Assembly: GCF_003479425.1 (NCBI RefSeq) | Contig: NZ_QUHC01000007.1 | Coordinates: 124,001-188,000, forward strand | Direction: 5' to 3' | Source: Odoribacter sp. AF15-53 | Lineage (GTDB): Bacteria; Bacteroidota; Bacteroidia; Bacteroidales; Marinifilaceae | DNA: 64,000 nt | In this document: piece by piece, positions 51,122 through 60,786 of the stretch | Layout: every line of letters begins with the position of its first letter | Position numbering within the stretch: position 1 is the first letter of the stretch | Notes under the pieces: generated by a model | The model's input: the letters and a program-made list of their open reading frames with translations, nothing else | Told to the model about the DNA's origin: nothing | The model's database searches: none | Program-made: the position numbers and the translations under genes

Positions 51122-52297
51122 ATGAGTGCAGAAAACAAGATACAACGAATTAGTTATTTGATTTTTAGATCAATACATTCTTCTTTGTCTGATGAAGAAC
51201 GGCAAGAATTGGACGCGTGGAGAAAAGAATCACCTGAAAATGAAGAACTGTATGGGAGATTGACGGGACAAAATTTCTCGACAGAGGATTATGAACGTTA
51301 TCGACAGGTGCGGGAGACGGATGACTGGATGATGTTGCGGAAGAAACTTTATGCGTCCCGCAAGTCTATCTTTTCGTTAAAATGGTATTTGCGTTACGCG
51401 GCAGTTTTGTGTATCGGGATTGTTGCGTCTTATTGGCTATGGTTTTCCGGTGAGACGAAAGAGTTTCCCGAAATTACCGTGGTGCAACAGTATGAAACGC
51501 CTTCCGAGAATCTTCGGGCCGTGTTGGAATTGGCAAATGGAGAAACAATTGAATTGAATAAAGATCAGGCGGTTGACGAGAAACGGTTGAAAGAATTGGG
51601 GATTGTACAGGGGAAGTCTTCAATTGCTTACATGGACAAAGATTCGAGTTGTGTGGAGAAGCATGTCTTGCGGGTTCCGAGGGGTGGTGAATATATTCTT
51701 GTACTCTCGGATAACACGAAGGTGTGGATCAATTCAGAATCCGAGTTGCATTATCCCAGTTCTTTTTCGGGGGCAGAGAGGCGGGTATATATAGAAGGTG
51801 AAGCTTATTTTCAGGTGGCAAAGAATGCGTCACGGCCTTTCGTGGTGGAAACGGCGGGGATGGACGTGCGGGTGACCGGGACGGAGTTCAACGTGATGGC
51901 TTATAAGGATAAGGATCGGATTGAAACAACTTTGGTTGAAGGATGTGTGATTGTGGATGCCGGGGGAAAAGTTGTAAAAATGTCACCTAATATGCAGGCC
52001 GTGTTCTCGAAGGAGGATCAACTTTTGACGACCCGGGTCGTGCGTGCCAATCTTTTTTCTTCTTGGAAGGATGGGATTTTTGAATTTGATAATCTTCCGT
52101 TGCGTGAGATTGTTGATCAACTTGGGCGTTGGTATAATGTTGATTTTGTCTTTGAGGATGAGTCTTTGAGGGAAATTTATTTCACTGGAGCAGCGGAAAA
52201 GATGAAGCCGATAACGTTTATATTAGATTTAATTAAAGATACTCGGGTGATGAATTATCAAATAGATGGAAAAATTATAACGATAAAGAAGAAATAA
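51122..52297 (+). CDS. FecR-family anti-sigma factor, locus B
   Basis: A 391-residue protein with a cytoplasmic N-terminal region ('YLIFRSIHSSLSDEERQELD'), one membrane segment near residues 92-108 ('LRYAAVLCIGIVASYWLWF'), then the FecR periplasmic domain ('RVPRGGEYILVLSDNTKVWI', 'EAYFQVAKNASRPFVVETAG', 'MDVRVTGTEFNVMAYKDKDR') and a C-terminal DUF4974-type domain ('LREIVDQLGRWYNVDFVFED'). It should hold the divergent sigma factor until the adjacent STN-containing SusC signals. A hairpin overlaps its stop codon region, as in locus A. Confidence 0.94.
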   Translation: MSAENKIQRISYLIFRSIHSSLSDEERQELDAWRKESPENEELYGRLTGQNFSTEDYERYRQVRETDDWMMLRKKLYASRKSIFSLKWYLRYAAVLCIGIVASYWLWFSGETKEFPEITVVQQYETPSENLRAVLELANGETIELNKDQAVDEKRLKELGIVQGKSSIAYMDKDSSCVEKHVLRVPRGGEYILVLSDNTKVWINSESELHYPSSFSGAERRVYIEGEAYFQVAKNASRPFVVETAGMDVRVTGTEFNVMAYKDKDRIETTLVEGCVIVDAGGKVVKMSPNMQAVFSKEDQLLTTRVVRANLFSSWKDGIFEFDNLPLREIVDQLGRWYNVDFVFEDESLREIYFTGAAEKMKPITFILDLIKDTRVMNYQIDGKIITIKKK

Positions 52298-52328
52298 ACC
52301 GGAAAGTTTTGTACACACTTCCCGGTTA
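52298..52328 (+). promoter_or_regulatory. Intercistronic RNA hairpin between fecR and susC, locus B
   Basis: Arms 52298-52308 and 52318-52328 pair over 11 positions with one G-T (G-U in RNA) and a 9-base loop. The position directly after the fecR stop corresponds to the hairpin at 41627-41665, although the sequences differ. No T run follows. Confidence 0.65.
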
Positions 52329-52408
52329 GATCATGAAACCAATACTTCCTCGCGTCTGGTAAATGAAAGGATAGTATTGATATGTTCCACTTATTAATTA
52401 ACAAATGT

Positions 52409-55400
52409 ATGAAAAAGAACCGAATGAACCTTGCTATATGGCAAGGAAAAGTTCCTCAAAATCTTTTTAGAAAAATGAGATTGACATTGTTTTTTTCTTT
52501 TATTATGCTTTTGCAGGTAGGAGCGATGAATGTTTCTATCGCGCAGAAGCGGGTAACACTTTCTCTGAAGGATGTTATGTTGAAAGATTTTTTTGCAGAA
52601 CTGCGACAGCAGACAGGAGACATTATTGTCTTTAGTAACACGGAGATCAATACTACACAGCGTGTCTCCGTGGATACAAAAAATGAGTTGATTACGGATA
52701 TTCTCGACCGGGTATTAAAGAATCTGGATTTGGGATATAAAGTTGTCGAGGGGTATATTGTTGTTTTTAAGCATGTTCCGCAAAAGCAAGCGAAGAGCGT
52801 GTCCGGTCTGGTGACGGATAAGAATAAAGAATCACTTCCCGGGGTAACGGTACTTGTAAAGGGATCTTCGATTGGTGTCGTGACGGATATCGACGGACGA
52901 TACCGGCTTGTGTTGCCGGAGCAGAAGGATATTTTTTTGGTCTTCTCGTTTGTCGGGATGAAAACGCAGGAGGTAAAATACACGGGACAGGATTCGATAA
53001 ACGTGGTCTTGGAGGAGGACGTGGAGGCTTTGAATGAGGTTGTCGTGACCGGAATCTTTCGTCGGAATAAAGAACTGGCAACGGGTGCCTCGACAACAAT
53101 CACGAGTAAGGAGTTGAAACAGATCGGGAATCAAAATATTTTGCAGAGTTTGCGTACGTTGGACCCTTCTTTTAAAATCGTGGAGAGTAAGTTAAACGGT
53201 TCAAATCCGAACGTTTTACCGGAAGTTGAGTTGCGTGGGGCGAATGGGATCACGGATTTGGATGCAAATTATAAAGGGAATCCCAATCAACCCTTATTTA
53301 TTTTGGACGGATTTGAAACCACGTTACAGAGGGTTATTGATATGGACCCGAATCGAGTAGAGTCGATTACTATTCTGAAAGATGCGTCGGCTGCGGCTCT
53401 ATACGGTTCCCGTTCGGCTAATGGGGTCATTGTAATCGAGACGAAAGCTCCCGAAATGGGACGGTTGCAGGTGACGTATACAGGGGATTATGCTGTTGTT
53501 ATCCCGGATTTGTCGGATTATGATTTGTTGAATGCCCGGGAGAAGTTGGAGTTGCAATTGGAAGCCGGGCATTTTGAGGCGACCAATAGTGCTACTTATA
53601 ATAGTTTACAGGATTACTATAACCGCTTGCGGAAGAACGTGGAGGAAGGGGTTGACACGTATTGGTTGTCAAAGCCCGTACAGACGGGGTTTGAGCATCG
53701 TCATAACATCCGACTGGAGGGTGGTGATAAAGTTTTACGTTATAGTATGAACCTGACGGCTCGTTTTGCCCCGGGTGTGATGAAAGAATCGGGAAGAACC
53801 AATTACGAGGGTGGTATGTTTCTTTCGTATCGTCTGAGTAATCTGATATTCAAGAATGATTTGCAATTGACCTATAATCTGGCGAAGAATTCACCTTATG
53901 GCGAGTTTTACCAGTATACTCAAACGAATCCTTACCAGAAACCTTATGATGAAAACGGGAAGTTAATTAAGATTTTTGATCAGCAAGCGCCTAGTTATTT
54001 TGAAGAGTATAATCGTAATCCGTTATATGATGCGGATTTGAATATCACGGATCAAGAGGACTATCTTAATTTCGTGAATAATTTTTCTATCGAGTGGAAT
54101 ATCTCGGAGTTATTTACTTTGATGGGGCGTTTCAGCATTACTCGGCAAACGGGAGAAACAAATTATTTTCTTCCGGCTCAACATTCCAAGTTCTCGAAAA
54201 TGGGTGACCCGGTTTCTGACCCGGAAGAGTATATGCGTCGGGGGGAGTTCAAGTGGAACACGGACAAGAGTTTCAGCGTGTTGGGGGATATAAATCTGCG
54301 GTACGGTCAGTCGTTTGGAAAACACAGTATTTATGCCGTGGGAGGATTTAATATATCCCAGACGACAATAGACGGGCGAGAGATTAAAGCGGAAGGTTTC
54401 CCGAGTCAGAATATGAATGATATCGGTTTTGCGAAACAATATTACAAGGATTCACGTCCGACATCGACTTATAATATCAGTCGGTTGGCCGGGGTGTTGA
54501 TCACGGCCAACTATGCCTATGATAATAAATATTTGTTTGATGCGTCGCTGAAATATGATGGTTCGTCCAACTTCGGTTCGAATCAGCGGTATGCCCCGGT
54601 GTGGTCTGTCGGGTTGGGATGGAATATTCACCGGGAGAAGTTTATGGAGAAAGCAATCGCTATCACCCAGCTTAAATTGCGGGCTTCTTATGGAGTGACG
54701 GCTTCCCAGAGTTTTTCTCCTTATCAGGCCATGCGGAAGTACCAATATGATATTGAAAGGCAATATGCCGGAATTATTCCCGCCACGATGAAGGGTTTGG
54801 GAAATGATGATTTGAAGTGGCAACAGACGAAGGTGACCAACCTGGGAGTGGATTTCAGTGCGTTTCAGGATCGGTTGAGTATGAGCGTGGACGTGTATAA
54901 ACGTAATACGACGAATTTGCTGGCTGACGTGACGATTGCTCCCTCGCTGGGATTTTTGTCCTATACCGAGAACGTGGGAGAAACGGAAAATAAAGGGGCT
55001 GAGGTTTCCATGCGTTACATGATACTCCGGGATACGCACAAGAATATTTTCTGGAGTGTGAATTTATCCGGTGCTAATAATTCCAATAAGATCACGAAGA
55101 TTAGTAACGCCATGAAGAAGAGAAATGATGACGTGAAGCAAAAAGCGTATGAAGAGAATACGACGACACCTTTGTTGCTTTACGAGGAAGGAAATTCCGT
55201 GACGAGTATTTATGCCGTACGTTCTTTGGGTATTGATCCTTCGAATGGTAAAGAGATGTTTTTGACGAAAACGGGAGTAAAAACGTATACTTGGAACACG
55301 AATGATCAGGTGAAAGTCGGGGATACCCGCCCGGATTTGGAAGGTGTTTTGGGTACGTCGATTACTTGGAAGAATCTTTATTTCAGTGCGAATTTCAGGT

Positions 55401-55783
55401 ATATGTTCGGTGGACAAACTTATAATTCTACTTTGGTGGATCGGGTGGAGAATGCGAATCTTTACCAGAACGTGGATCGTCGGGTCTACGAGAACAGGTG
55501 GCGGGAAGCCGGGGACGAGTCTTTCTTCAAGGATATAAAGAGCACGGATAAGACGAAACAATCCAGCCGGTTCGTGCAGGATGAGAATGTTTTAAGTTGT
55601 GAATCTATCAGTATCGGGTATGATATTATGGCTCCCAAGATTTTGAATGCTATCGGGGCGGATCGAATCAAGATTACCGGTTACCTGAATGATGCTTTCC
55701 GTTTTTCATCCGTGAAACAGGAACGTGGTTTGAATTATCCTTTCGCGAGGAGGTTTGCATTTTCGTTGAACATTTCATTTTAA
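52409..55783 (+). CDS. SusC/RagA TonB-dependent receptor with STN signalling domain, locus B
   Basis: The ATG at 52409 (MKKNRMNLAIW) is preferred; an in-frame ATG at 52382 would add nine residues. After the signal region lies an STN domain ('KRVTLSLKDVMLKDFFAELR' to 'VVEGYIVVFKHVPQ'), then a CarboxypepD_reg-like domain ('VSGLVTDKNKESLPGVTVLV'), the plug ('LNEVVVTGIFRRNKELATGA', 'ITILKDASAAALYGSRSANG') and a barrel ending in 'RRFAFSLNISF'. It is close in length and order to the locus A receptor, consistent with duplication and divergence. It imports an unknown ligand and signals through FecR. Confidence 0.95.
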   Translation: MKKNRMNLAIWQGKVPQNLFRKMRLTLFFSFIMLLQVGAMNVSIAQKRVTLSLKDVMLKDFFAELRQQTGDIIVFSNTEINTTQRVSVDTKNELITDILDRVLKNLDLGYKVVEGYIVVFKHVPQKQAKSVSGLVTDKNKESLPGVTVLVKGSSIGVVTDIDGRYRLVLPEQKDIFLVFSFVGMKTQEVKYTGQDSINVVLEEDVEALNEVVVTGIFRRNKELATGASTTITSKELKQIGNQNILQSLRTLDPSFKIVESKLNGSNPNVLPEVELRGANGITDLDANYKGNPNQPLFILDGFETTLQRVIDMDPNRVESITILKDASAAALYGSRSANGVIVIETKAPEMGRLQVTYTGDYAVVIPDLSDYDLLNAREKLELQLEAGHFEATNSATYNSLQDYYNRLRKNVEEGVDTYWLSKPVQTGFEHRHNIRLEGGDKVLRYSMNLTARFAPGVMKESGRTNYEGGMFLSYRLSNLIFKNDLQLTYNLAKNSPYGEFYQYTQTNPYQKPYDENGKLIKIFDQQAPSYFEEYNRNPLYDADLNITDQEDYLNFVNNFSIEWNISELFTLMGRFSITRQTGETNYFLPAQHSKFSKMGDPVSDPEEYMRRGEFKWNTDKSFSVLGDINLRYGQSFGKHSIYAVGGFNISQTTIDGREIKAEGFPSQNMNDIGFAKQYYKDSRPTSTYNISRLAGVLITANYAYDNKYLFDASLKYDGSSNFGSNQRYAPVWSVGLGWNIHREKFMEKAIAITQLKLRASYGVTASQSFSPYQAMRKYQYDIERQYAGIIPATMKGLGNDDLKWQQTKVTNLGVDFSAFQDRLSMSVDVYKRNTTNLLADVTIAPSLGFLSYTENVGETENKGAEVSMRYMILRDTHKNIFWSVNLSGANNSNKITKISNAMKKRNDDVKQKAYEENTTTPLLLYEEGNSVTSIYAVRSLGIDPSNGKEMFLTKTGVKTYTWNTNDQVKVGDTRPDLEGVLGTSITWKNLYFSANFRYMFGGQTYNSTLVDRVENANLYQNVDRRVYENRWREAGDESFFKDIKSTDKTKQSSRFVQDENVLSCESISIGYDIMAPKILNAIGADRIKITGYLNDAFRFSSVKQERGLNYPFARRFAFSLNISF

Positions 55784-55799
55784 TTCATAAATAAGAGTA

Positions 55800-57227
55800 A
55801 TGATGAAAAAAGTAATAATATACACGCTGTTGGTATCCGGTCTCTTTTCGGTATTAACATCTTGCGAGAACTGGTTTGATGTCAGTCCTAAAGTTGAAAT
55901 CAAGGAAGATGATTTATTCAAGAATGAGGACGGGTATTTTGATGCGCTGGTGGGAGTCTATTCCTTGATGGCTTCCGAGAATCTGTACGGGAAGAATATG
56001 ACAATGGGTTTTATGGATGCGTTGGTACAGAATTATTATGTTACAAGTGCCGCTCATCCATTCTACTATGCGGTGAGATATGATTACATGCATAATGCCA
56101 GCCGCACGATTATTGACGAATTCTGGAACAAGATGTACGAGGCGGTGGTGAATACCAACAATGTTTTGACAAGGTTGGAAAAAGCGAGTAAGTCTACTTT
56201 TTCGGATGATAATTATAATCTGATCAAGGGGGAGGCACTGGCTTTACGCGCTTATCTGCATTTTGATTTGTTGCGTATGTTCGGTCCTTCTTTCAAGATG
56301 GATAAAGAGCGTAAATGTATCCCGTACGTGAAGACGGTTTCCAAACAGAATACTCCGTATAGTAGTCCTGTTGAGGTCGTTAATGCTTGCGTTGAGGATT
56401 TGGAAGAGGCTTTGACGTGTCTGGCAAATGATCCCGTGAAGAATAGTGTGCAGGAAACGGATAATATTTATCTGATGAACCGGAAAACTCGCTTGAACGT
56501 CTATGCCGTGCAGGGGTTGTTGGCGAGAGTGTATATGTACGGGGAAAATAAAGAGAAGGCGTTGGAATATGCTTTAAAACTGGTCGATAACGATACTTTA
56601 ACTTTGACCACGAATATGTCCGGAGTTCGAAACGATCGGGTGTTTTCACAAGAATTGTTGTTTGGGCTTTTCGTGGATAAGATCGCAACTTGGGCAGATC
56701 AATATTTTAAATCCAGTTCGATGGGGTACGAGTTGCAGCAGTTGGAGTACTATCTGGACTTGATGTATGATAAAACGGCCGGACTGGGGAATGATGTTCG
56801 ATATAGTGAGCTATTTGACATTGCGGATTATTACGGGAAGCAGAAGAAGTATTTGCAACTTTCCACGGATAGTTATAATGCTAAATACAGGGTACCGATG
56901 TTGCGTCTTTCTGAAATGTATTACGTCGCTGCCGAGTGTACCACGGACTTGGAAGAGTCTGCCCGTTGGCTGAATCTTGTGCGTAAAGCCAGGGGATTGG
57001 AGGAGAGAGCGTTTACCAGTTTTAGCGAGGTCGAATCTTACCTGACTGCGGAGTATAGGAGAGAGTTTTATAGTGAAGGACAATTGTTCTATCGTTATAA
57101 ATGGTTGAACGCGACGGCAATTGATTATAGTACGGTAAGTATTGCCGACAAGCTTGAAGAAGTGTATGTATTCCCCTTGCCGGATCAGGAACGGGAATTC
57201 GGGGGAGTGGCGAATGGTAATAATTAA
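55800..57227 (+). CDS. SusD/RagB family lipoprotein, locus B
   Basis: A 475-residue lipoprotein with lipobox VLTSC (Cys22) followed by 'ENWFDVSPKVEIKEDDLFKN'. SusD landmarks: 'FWNKMYEAVVNTNNVLTRLE', 'GEALALRAYLHFDLLRMFGP', 'PMLRLSEMYYVAAECTTDLE', 'AEYRREFYSEGQLFYRYK' and 'VYVFPLPDQEREFGG'. It begins 17 bases after susC. Two adjacent ATGs (55800, 55803) are possible starts. Confidence 0.95.
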   Translation: MMKKVIIYTLLVSGLFSVLTSCENWFDVSPKVEIKEDDLFKNEDGYFDALVGVYSLMASENLYGKNMTMGFMDALVQNYYVTSAAHPFYYAVRYDYMHNASRTIIDEFWNKMYEAVVNTNNVLTRLEKASKSTFSDDNYNLIKGEALALRAYLHFDLLRMFGPSFKMDKERKCIPYVKTVSKQNTPYSSPVEVVNACVEDLEEALTCLANDPVKNSVQETDNIYLMNRKTRLNVYAVQGLLARVYMYGENKEKALEYALKLVDNDTLTLTTNMSGVRNDRVFSQELLFGLFVDKIATWADQYFKSSSMGYELQQLEYYLDLMYDKTAGLGNDVRYSELFDIADYYGKQKKYLQLSTDSYNAKYRVPMLRLSEMYYVAAECTTDLEESARWLNLVRKARGLEERAFTSFSEVESYLTAEYRREFYSEGQLFYRYKWLNATAIDYSTVSIADKLEEVYVFPLPDQEREFGGVANGNN

Positions 57228-57240
57228 GAAGGAGGTCATG

Positions 57241-57966
57241 ATGAAAACAACAAATATATTTGTAATAGGATTATTGATGCTCGTTGCTGTTATCGGGTGT
57301 TCGGAAGAAGACGGATTTGATTATGCCGGAGGAGCTCAGGTGTATTTTGAACGGGTTGCCGGATCGGGAACTGCGGATAGTACCACATACTCTTTTGCTG
57401 TCCGGGATAATGACCTGCAATCCGACGTGATTGAAATCCCTCTTGTTGTTACCGGGAAGAGCGTGGATTATAACCGGGAGGTGAATCTTGTTGTCGTGGA
57501 TGAGAAGACCACGGCAGTAAAGGATGTTGATTACACGATGGAGAAGGTGGTTATTGTTGCCGGAGATGGGAAGGCTGTTTTGAAAATCAAGGTGAATCGT
57601 ACGGAAGATTTGAAATCGGAAGAACGGGTTATATTTTTACAAATCCTGCCGTCGGAGGGCTTGGGTGTTGATGTCGACACCACGTGGCTGGATTATAAAG
57701 TTAAGATTAATGATATCCTGACCAAACCGGCACGTTGGATTTATGAATGTCAACCTTATTTCGGAACGTATAGTAAAGTGAAATATCGTTATATCATTGA
57801 CGTTTTGGGTATATGGGATTTCCCGGATAGCGGGGAGAATGCGATACCCAAGGGACAGATGTTGTTTTACAAGGACAAGATGAAGAGTGAATTGGCCAGG
57901 TGGGAGAAGGAGAATAATAAGCAGATGCTGGATGAGAATAATGTACACGTGGATTTTGACAGATAA
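57241..57966 (+). CDS. DUF4843 family lipoprotein, locus B
   Basis: The start at 57241 has a Shine-Dalgarno AAGGAGG (57229-57235) at good spacing, unusual in Bacteroidota, and gives a signal peptide with lipobox VAVIGC. In-frame ATGs at 57238 and far upstream (57142, inside susD) are less likely. The beta-rich body ('GGAQVYFERVAGSGTADSTT', 'YSFAVRDNDLQSDVIEIPLV', 'VVVDEKTTAVKDVDYTMEKV', 'KINDILTKPARWIYE') matches DUF4843. It is equivalent to the 46554-47264 gene of locus A and a presumed surface accessory of the SusCD complex. Confidence 0.87.
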   Translation: MKTTNIFVIGLLMLVAVIGCSEEDGFDYAGGAQVYFERVAGSGTADSTTYSFAVRDNDLQSDVIEIPLVVTGKSVDYNREVNLVVVDEKTTAVKDVDYTMEKVVIVAGDGKAVLKIKVNRTEDLKSEERVIFLQILPSEGLGVDVDTTWLDYKVKINDILTKPARWIYECQPYFGTYSKVKYRYIIDVLGIWDFPDSGENAIPKGQMLFYKDKMKSELARWEKENNKQMLDENNVHVDFDR

Positions 57967-57978
57967 AATGAGCATGTT

Positions 57979-59475
57979 ATGAAAAGATTAATCAAATTAT
58001 ATAGTATAGTGCTTTGCTCTTGGTTTGTATGGGGCTGTTATGATGATAAAGGAAACTATGATTATTCGGATTTGGGCGAGGTATTGCTGAAGATTGATGC
58101 CGAGGAAACTGTTATGTACGGGGAGACGTTGGAAATGTCCCCGGAAATAACCCTGAAAAGAACGACGGCCGAAGAATACGATTGGGCTTGGGATGTCGCC
58201 TCCAAGACAAGTAGTGCGGTTCCGGAGTTCAAGCGGATTGCCGAGACAAGGGAATTGAAGATTGAAGATTTCAGGGAAGAGGTGGGTGTGTACGATTTGC
58301 GTTTTTGTGCTATTCACAAGGCTTCCAAGGTTGAAACTTATGCCTATTGTAAACTGACGGTCGATAACGGGTTGTCAAAAGTATATTTACTGTTATCACA
58401 ACAGCCTGACGGGCAATATGATATTGACGCAGTCACGCATCCGGGAGGAATCGTGCGGTTAAATCAATATTCGTTGATCAATAACGAGTATATCCCGAAT
58501 GCCGAGAAGTTGTTTTACGTGAATAGTACTCAAACTCGTGACGAGCGTTTGTACCTGACTCAAACCGAGGGAGGAAAGACGATAAGCCCGATTGATCTGG
58601 CGTATCAGGGAGAAGCTGACGGGTGGTTCTTTGATGCACCTGCGGATATCCGGGTGTCTCATCTGTTGACGGATTTAGCGGCTCGGGATCAGTTTATGGT
58701 TTGTGACGGAGGAATTCATTACATGAATAACGTGCAAGTCCCGTTGAAAGCATCCGTGCGTTGTCGTCTGGATGATCTGGATTATAATATTACCGGTGTC
58801 GGGACGATGCATAATTCCAGCGGCTTGGGAAGATACGCTTTTTATGATGATAAGAACGGGCGTTTCCTGGAGTGGAAATTTGCTTACGGGCAGAACTATC
58901 TGGGAGAATTAACCGCTGCGTCTACGGCTGCCTTTGATCCCTTGAAGATAAACAAACGATTTGTCACGGATATTAGCGGTAAAGAGGATCGTTGCTGGTT
59001 CCTGTTTGATGACGGGACAGACATGTACTTGTATACCTTCAAGGATGGAGCCGGGGTGTATTATAACGTGACTCTCGAACCTTATGAAGCTCCGGTGAAA
59101 CTGGATGCAGCTCTTCGGGAGACCTTCTTGAAAGCGACCGCTTTCGGGGCATTGAAGACGGCCGATAAGTTTTATTATGCCGTGGATAATGTTATCTGGA
59201 TATACAATGCTTCCACGCACAAGACCGAGCCGGAACCTTTCTATACCGATCCGGATGCTAATATGCGATTCGTGAAGATATTCTACCGGGATAAGGATGA
59301 GGCAGAGATCGTTTTTGCAGGGAATAGCGGTGACGAAGGACATTTCTTCCGGGCAAAGGTAGATTACACGGGACGTTTGGCCGAGCCGACGGAGAAAGAG
59401 CCGGAACCGTTCAAGTCTTATAGCGGCTTCGGTAAGATAAAGGATTTTGTTTATAAATATAAAGCCCATTCCTGA
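57979..59475 (+). CDS. PKD-like family lipoprotein, locus B
   Basis: A 498-residue protein with a signal peptide and lipobox FVWGC (Cys20), followed by 'YDDKGNYDYSDLGEVLLKID', the family opening. An Ig/PKD-like N region ('YDLRFCAIHKASKVETYAYC') precedes a propeller-like repeat region ('KVYLLLSQQPDGQYDIDAVT', 'EDRCWFLFDDGTDMYLYTFK', 'FKSYSGFGKIKDFVYK'). It is the counterpart of 47293-48723. Its TGA overlaps the next gene's ATG by one base, so the two are translationally coupled. Confidence 0.87.
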   Translation: MKRLIKLYSIVLCSWFVWGCYDDKGNYDYSDLGEVLLKIDAEETVMYGETLEMSPEITLKRTTAEEYDWAWDVASKTSSAVPEFKRIAETRELKIEDFREEVGVYDLRFCAIHKASKVETYAYCKLTVDNGLSKVYLLLSQQPDGQYDIDAVTHPGGIVRLNQYSLINNEYIPNAEKLFYVNSTQTRDERLYLTQTEGGKTISPIDLAYQGEADGWFFDAPADIRVSHLLTDLAARDQFMVCDGGIHYMNNVQVPLKASVRCRLDDLDYNITGVGTMHNSSGLGRYAFYDDKNGRFLEWKFAYGQNYLGELTAASTAAFDPLKINKRFVTDISGKEDRCWFLFDDGTDMYLYTFKDGAGVYYNVTLEPYEAPVKLDAALRETFLKATAFGALKTADKFYYAVDNVIWIYNASTHKTEPEPFYTDPDANMRFVKIFYRDKDEAEIVFAGNSGDEGHFFRAKVDYTGRLAEPTEKEPEPFKSYSGFGKIKDFVYKYKAHS

Positions 59476-60644
59476 TGAAAGTATTGTTGTTTCTTGTGAT
59501 AGCGGGCTTCCTGATCGGGGAAGCCTCTGCACAAAACCGTTCTATCGAGTTTCGGAAAGATGAATGGAAGAAGATATTGGAGGTTGCCCGGTCGGAGAAT
59601 AAGATGATTTTCGTGGATTGCTACACGTCTTGGTGCGGCCCGTGCAAGATGTTGTCGAATACCGTGTTTACAAATGATTCGGTGGCGGATTTTTATAACC
59701 AGCATTTCATCAACGTGAAGGTGGATATGGAGAAAGGGGAGGGACCGGAATTAGCCAAGCGATACGAGGTGAAAGCTTTCCCGACACTTCTTTATGTTGA
59801 CAAGGCGGGAGATCTGGTTCATTGTGTCGTGGGTTTTCAACCCGTGCGAAAGTTGATTCAAGAGGGAGGTGTGGCGATGGATGGGGGTATGACGTTGCTT
59901 GCCTTGCAGAAGCGTTATGACGCGGGGGAGCGGGATCCCGAATTTGTCCGGACGTATATTTCAAAATTGAGCGAGGCGTACAGACCCAAATTACAGGAGA
60001 GCGTGGCGACGGAGTACATAAACACGTTGACCGACGAGCAGTTTTATACCCGTGATTGTTGGAATATCATGGTTTATAATTTGCAGAATCCCTTGTCTCC
60101 TTTATTGAAAAAATTGGTAAAAAATCGAGCCCGTTTTTACCAGATCGTGGCTAAAGATACGGTTGATATGTTTATAGATTATACCTTTCGGAGTAAAGTT
60201 GGGGGATTTACCTGGTGGGAGGCCGAGAAGCACGGCCCTTTTAATCAGAAAGGATATGATGAATACGTGGCTTATCTGTTGTCGTTAAATCTGCCGGAAG
60301 TCCCGAGGTATCTGGCTTCTCTTTACACGGCCCGTAAAGTGGCCGACGGGGATTACCGGGGAATGCTGGACGAGATGCATAAGGCTTTGAGTTACGGTTT
60401 TTTCTATGGAGATAATAAGCTGAGTTATATCCAGAATTACATCATCCGTTTGGAAAAATGTAGTGATGTTTCCTTGAAACAGGAGGCTATCGGTTGGATG
60501 GAGGCGTTGATGGACGAATACCCGGTAGGGTATTATAAATCCGAATACATGCGATTGAAAGCCCGTTTGCTGAAATCTCTGGGAAAGGAGAAGGAGGCTA
60601 CGGATCTGGAGGCTGAAGCGAGGGTGGTGAGGATGCAGCATTGA
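59475..60644 (+). CDS. Exported thioredoxin-domain protein with helical C-terminal region, locus B
   Basis: A signal peptide (MKVLLFLVIAGFLIGEASAQ) is followed by a thioredoxin fold at residues ~25-145: 'DEWKKILEVARSENKMIFVD', active site 'YTSWCGPCKMLSNTVF' (CGPC, as in classical thioredoxin) and 'EVKAFPTLLYVDKAGDLVHC'. The remaining ~240 residues are alpha-helical without a recognised domain. It is translationally coupled to the PKD-like gene and ends at a strong terminator. It replaces the two TlpA-type proteins found at the same position in locus A, pointing to a shared need for thiol chemistry. Confidence 0.9.
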   Translation: MKVLLFLVIAGFLIGEASAQNRSIEFRKDEWKKILEVARSENKMIFVDCYTSWCGPCKMLSNTVFTNDSVADFYNQHFINVKVDMEKGEGPELAKRYEVKAFPTLLYVDKAGDLVHCVVGFQPVRKLIQEGGVAMDGGMTLLALQKRYDAGERDPEFVRTYISKLSEAYRPKLQESVATEYINTLTDEQFYTRDCWNIMVYNLQNPLSPLLKKLVKNRARFYQIVAKDTVDMFIDYTFRSKVGGFTWWEAEKHGPFNQKGYDEYVAYLLSLNLPEVPRYLASLYTARKVADGDYRGMLDEMHKALSYGFFYGDNKLSYIQNYIIRLEKCSDVSLKQEAIGWMEALMDEYPVGYYKSEYMRLKARLLKSLGKEKEATDLEAEARVVRMQH

Positions 60645-60668
60645 GTTGTATAAAGTTGTTTAATGAAT

Positions 60669-60711
60669 AGAGGTTTTCCTGTCAATAATCGAGAGGGAAA
60701 CCTCTTTTTTT
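60669..60711 (+). terminator. Intrinsic terminator at the end of locus B
   Basis: Arms 60669-60680 and 60694-60705 pair over 12 positions (one G-U/T-G type mismatch) with a 13-base loop, followed by TTTTTT. Confidence 0.85.
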
Positions 60712-60786
60712 GAAGTGGTTAATTGTTTGGCGATCGACATTTCAGGGTACGAGTGGTAGTGCTTGAATTATCAATAAAACAATTAA

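Noticed and set aside
39848..60644. Polysaccharide utilisation locus (PUL) interpretation of loci A and B
   Set aside because: No carbohydrate-active enzyme, sulfatase or hybrid two-component sensor is encoded; accessory genes are lipoproteins and thioredoxins.
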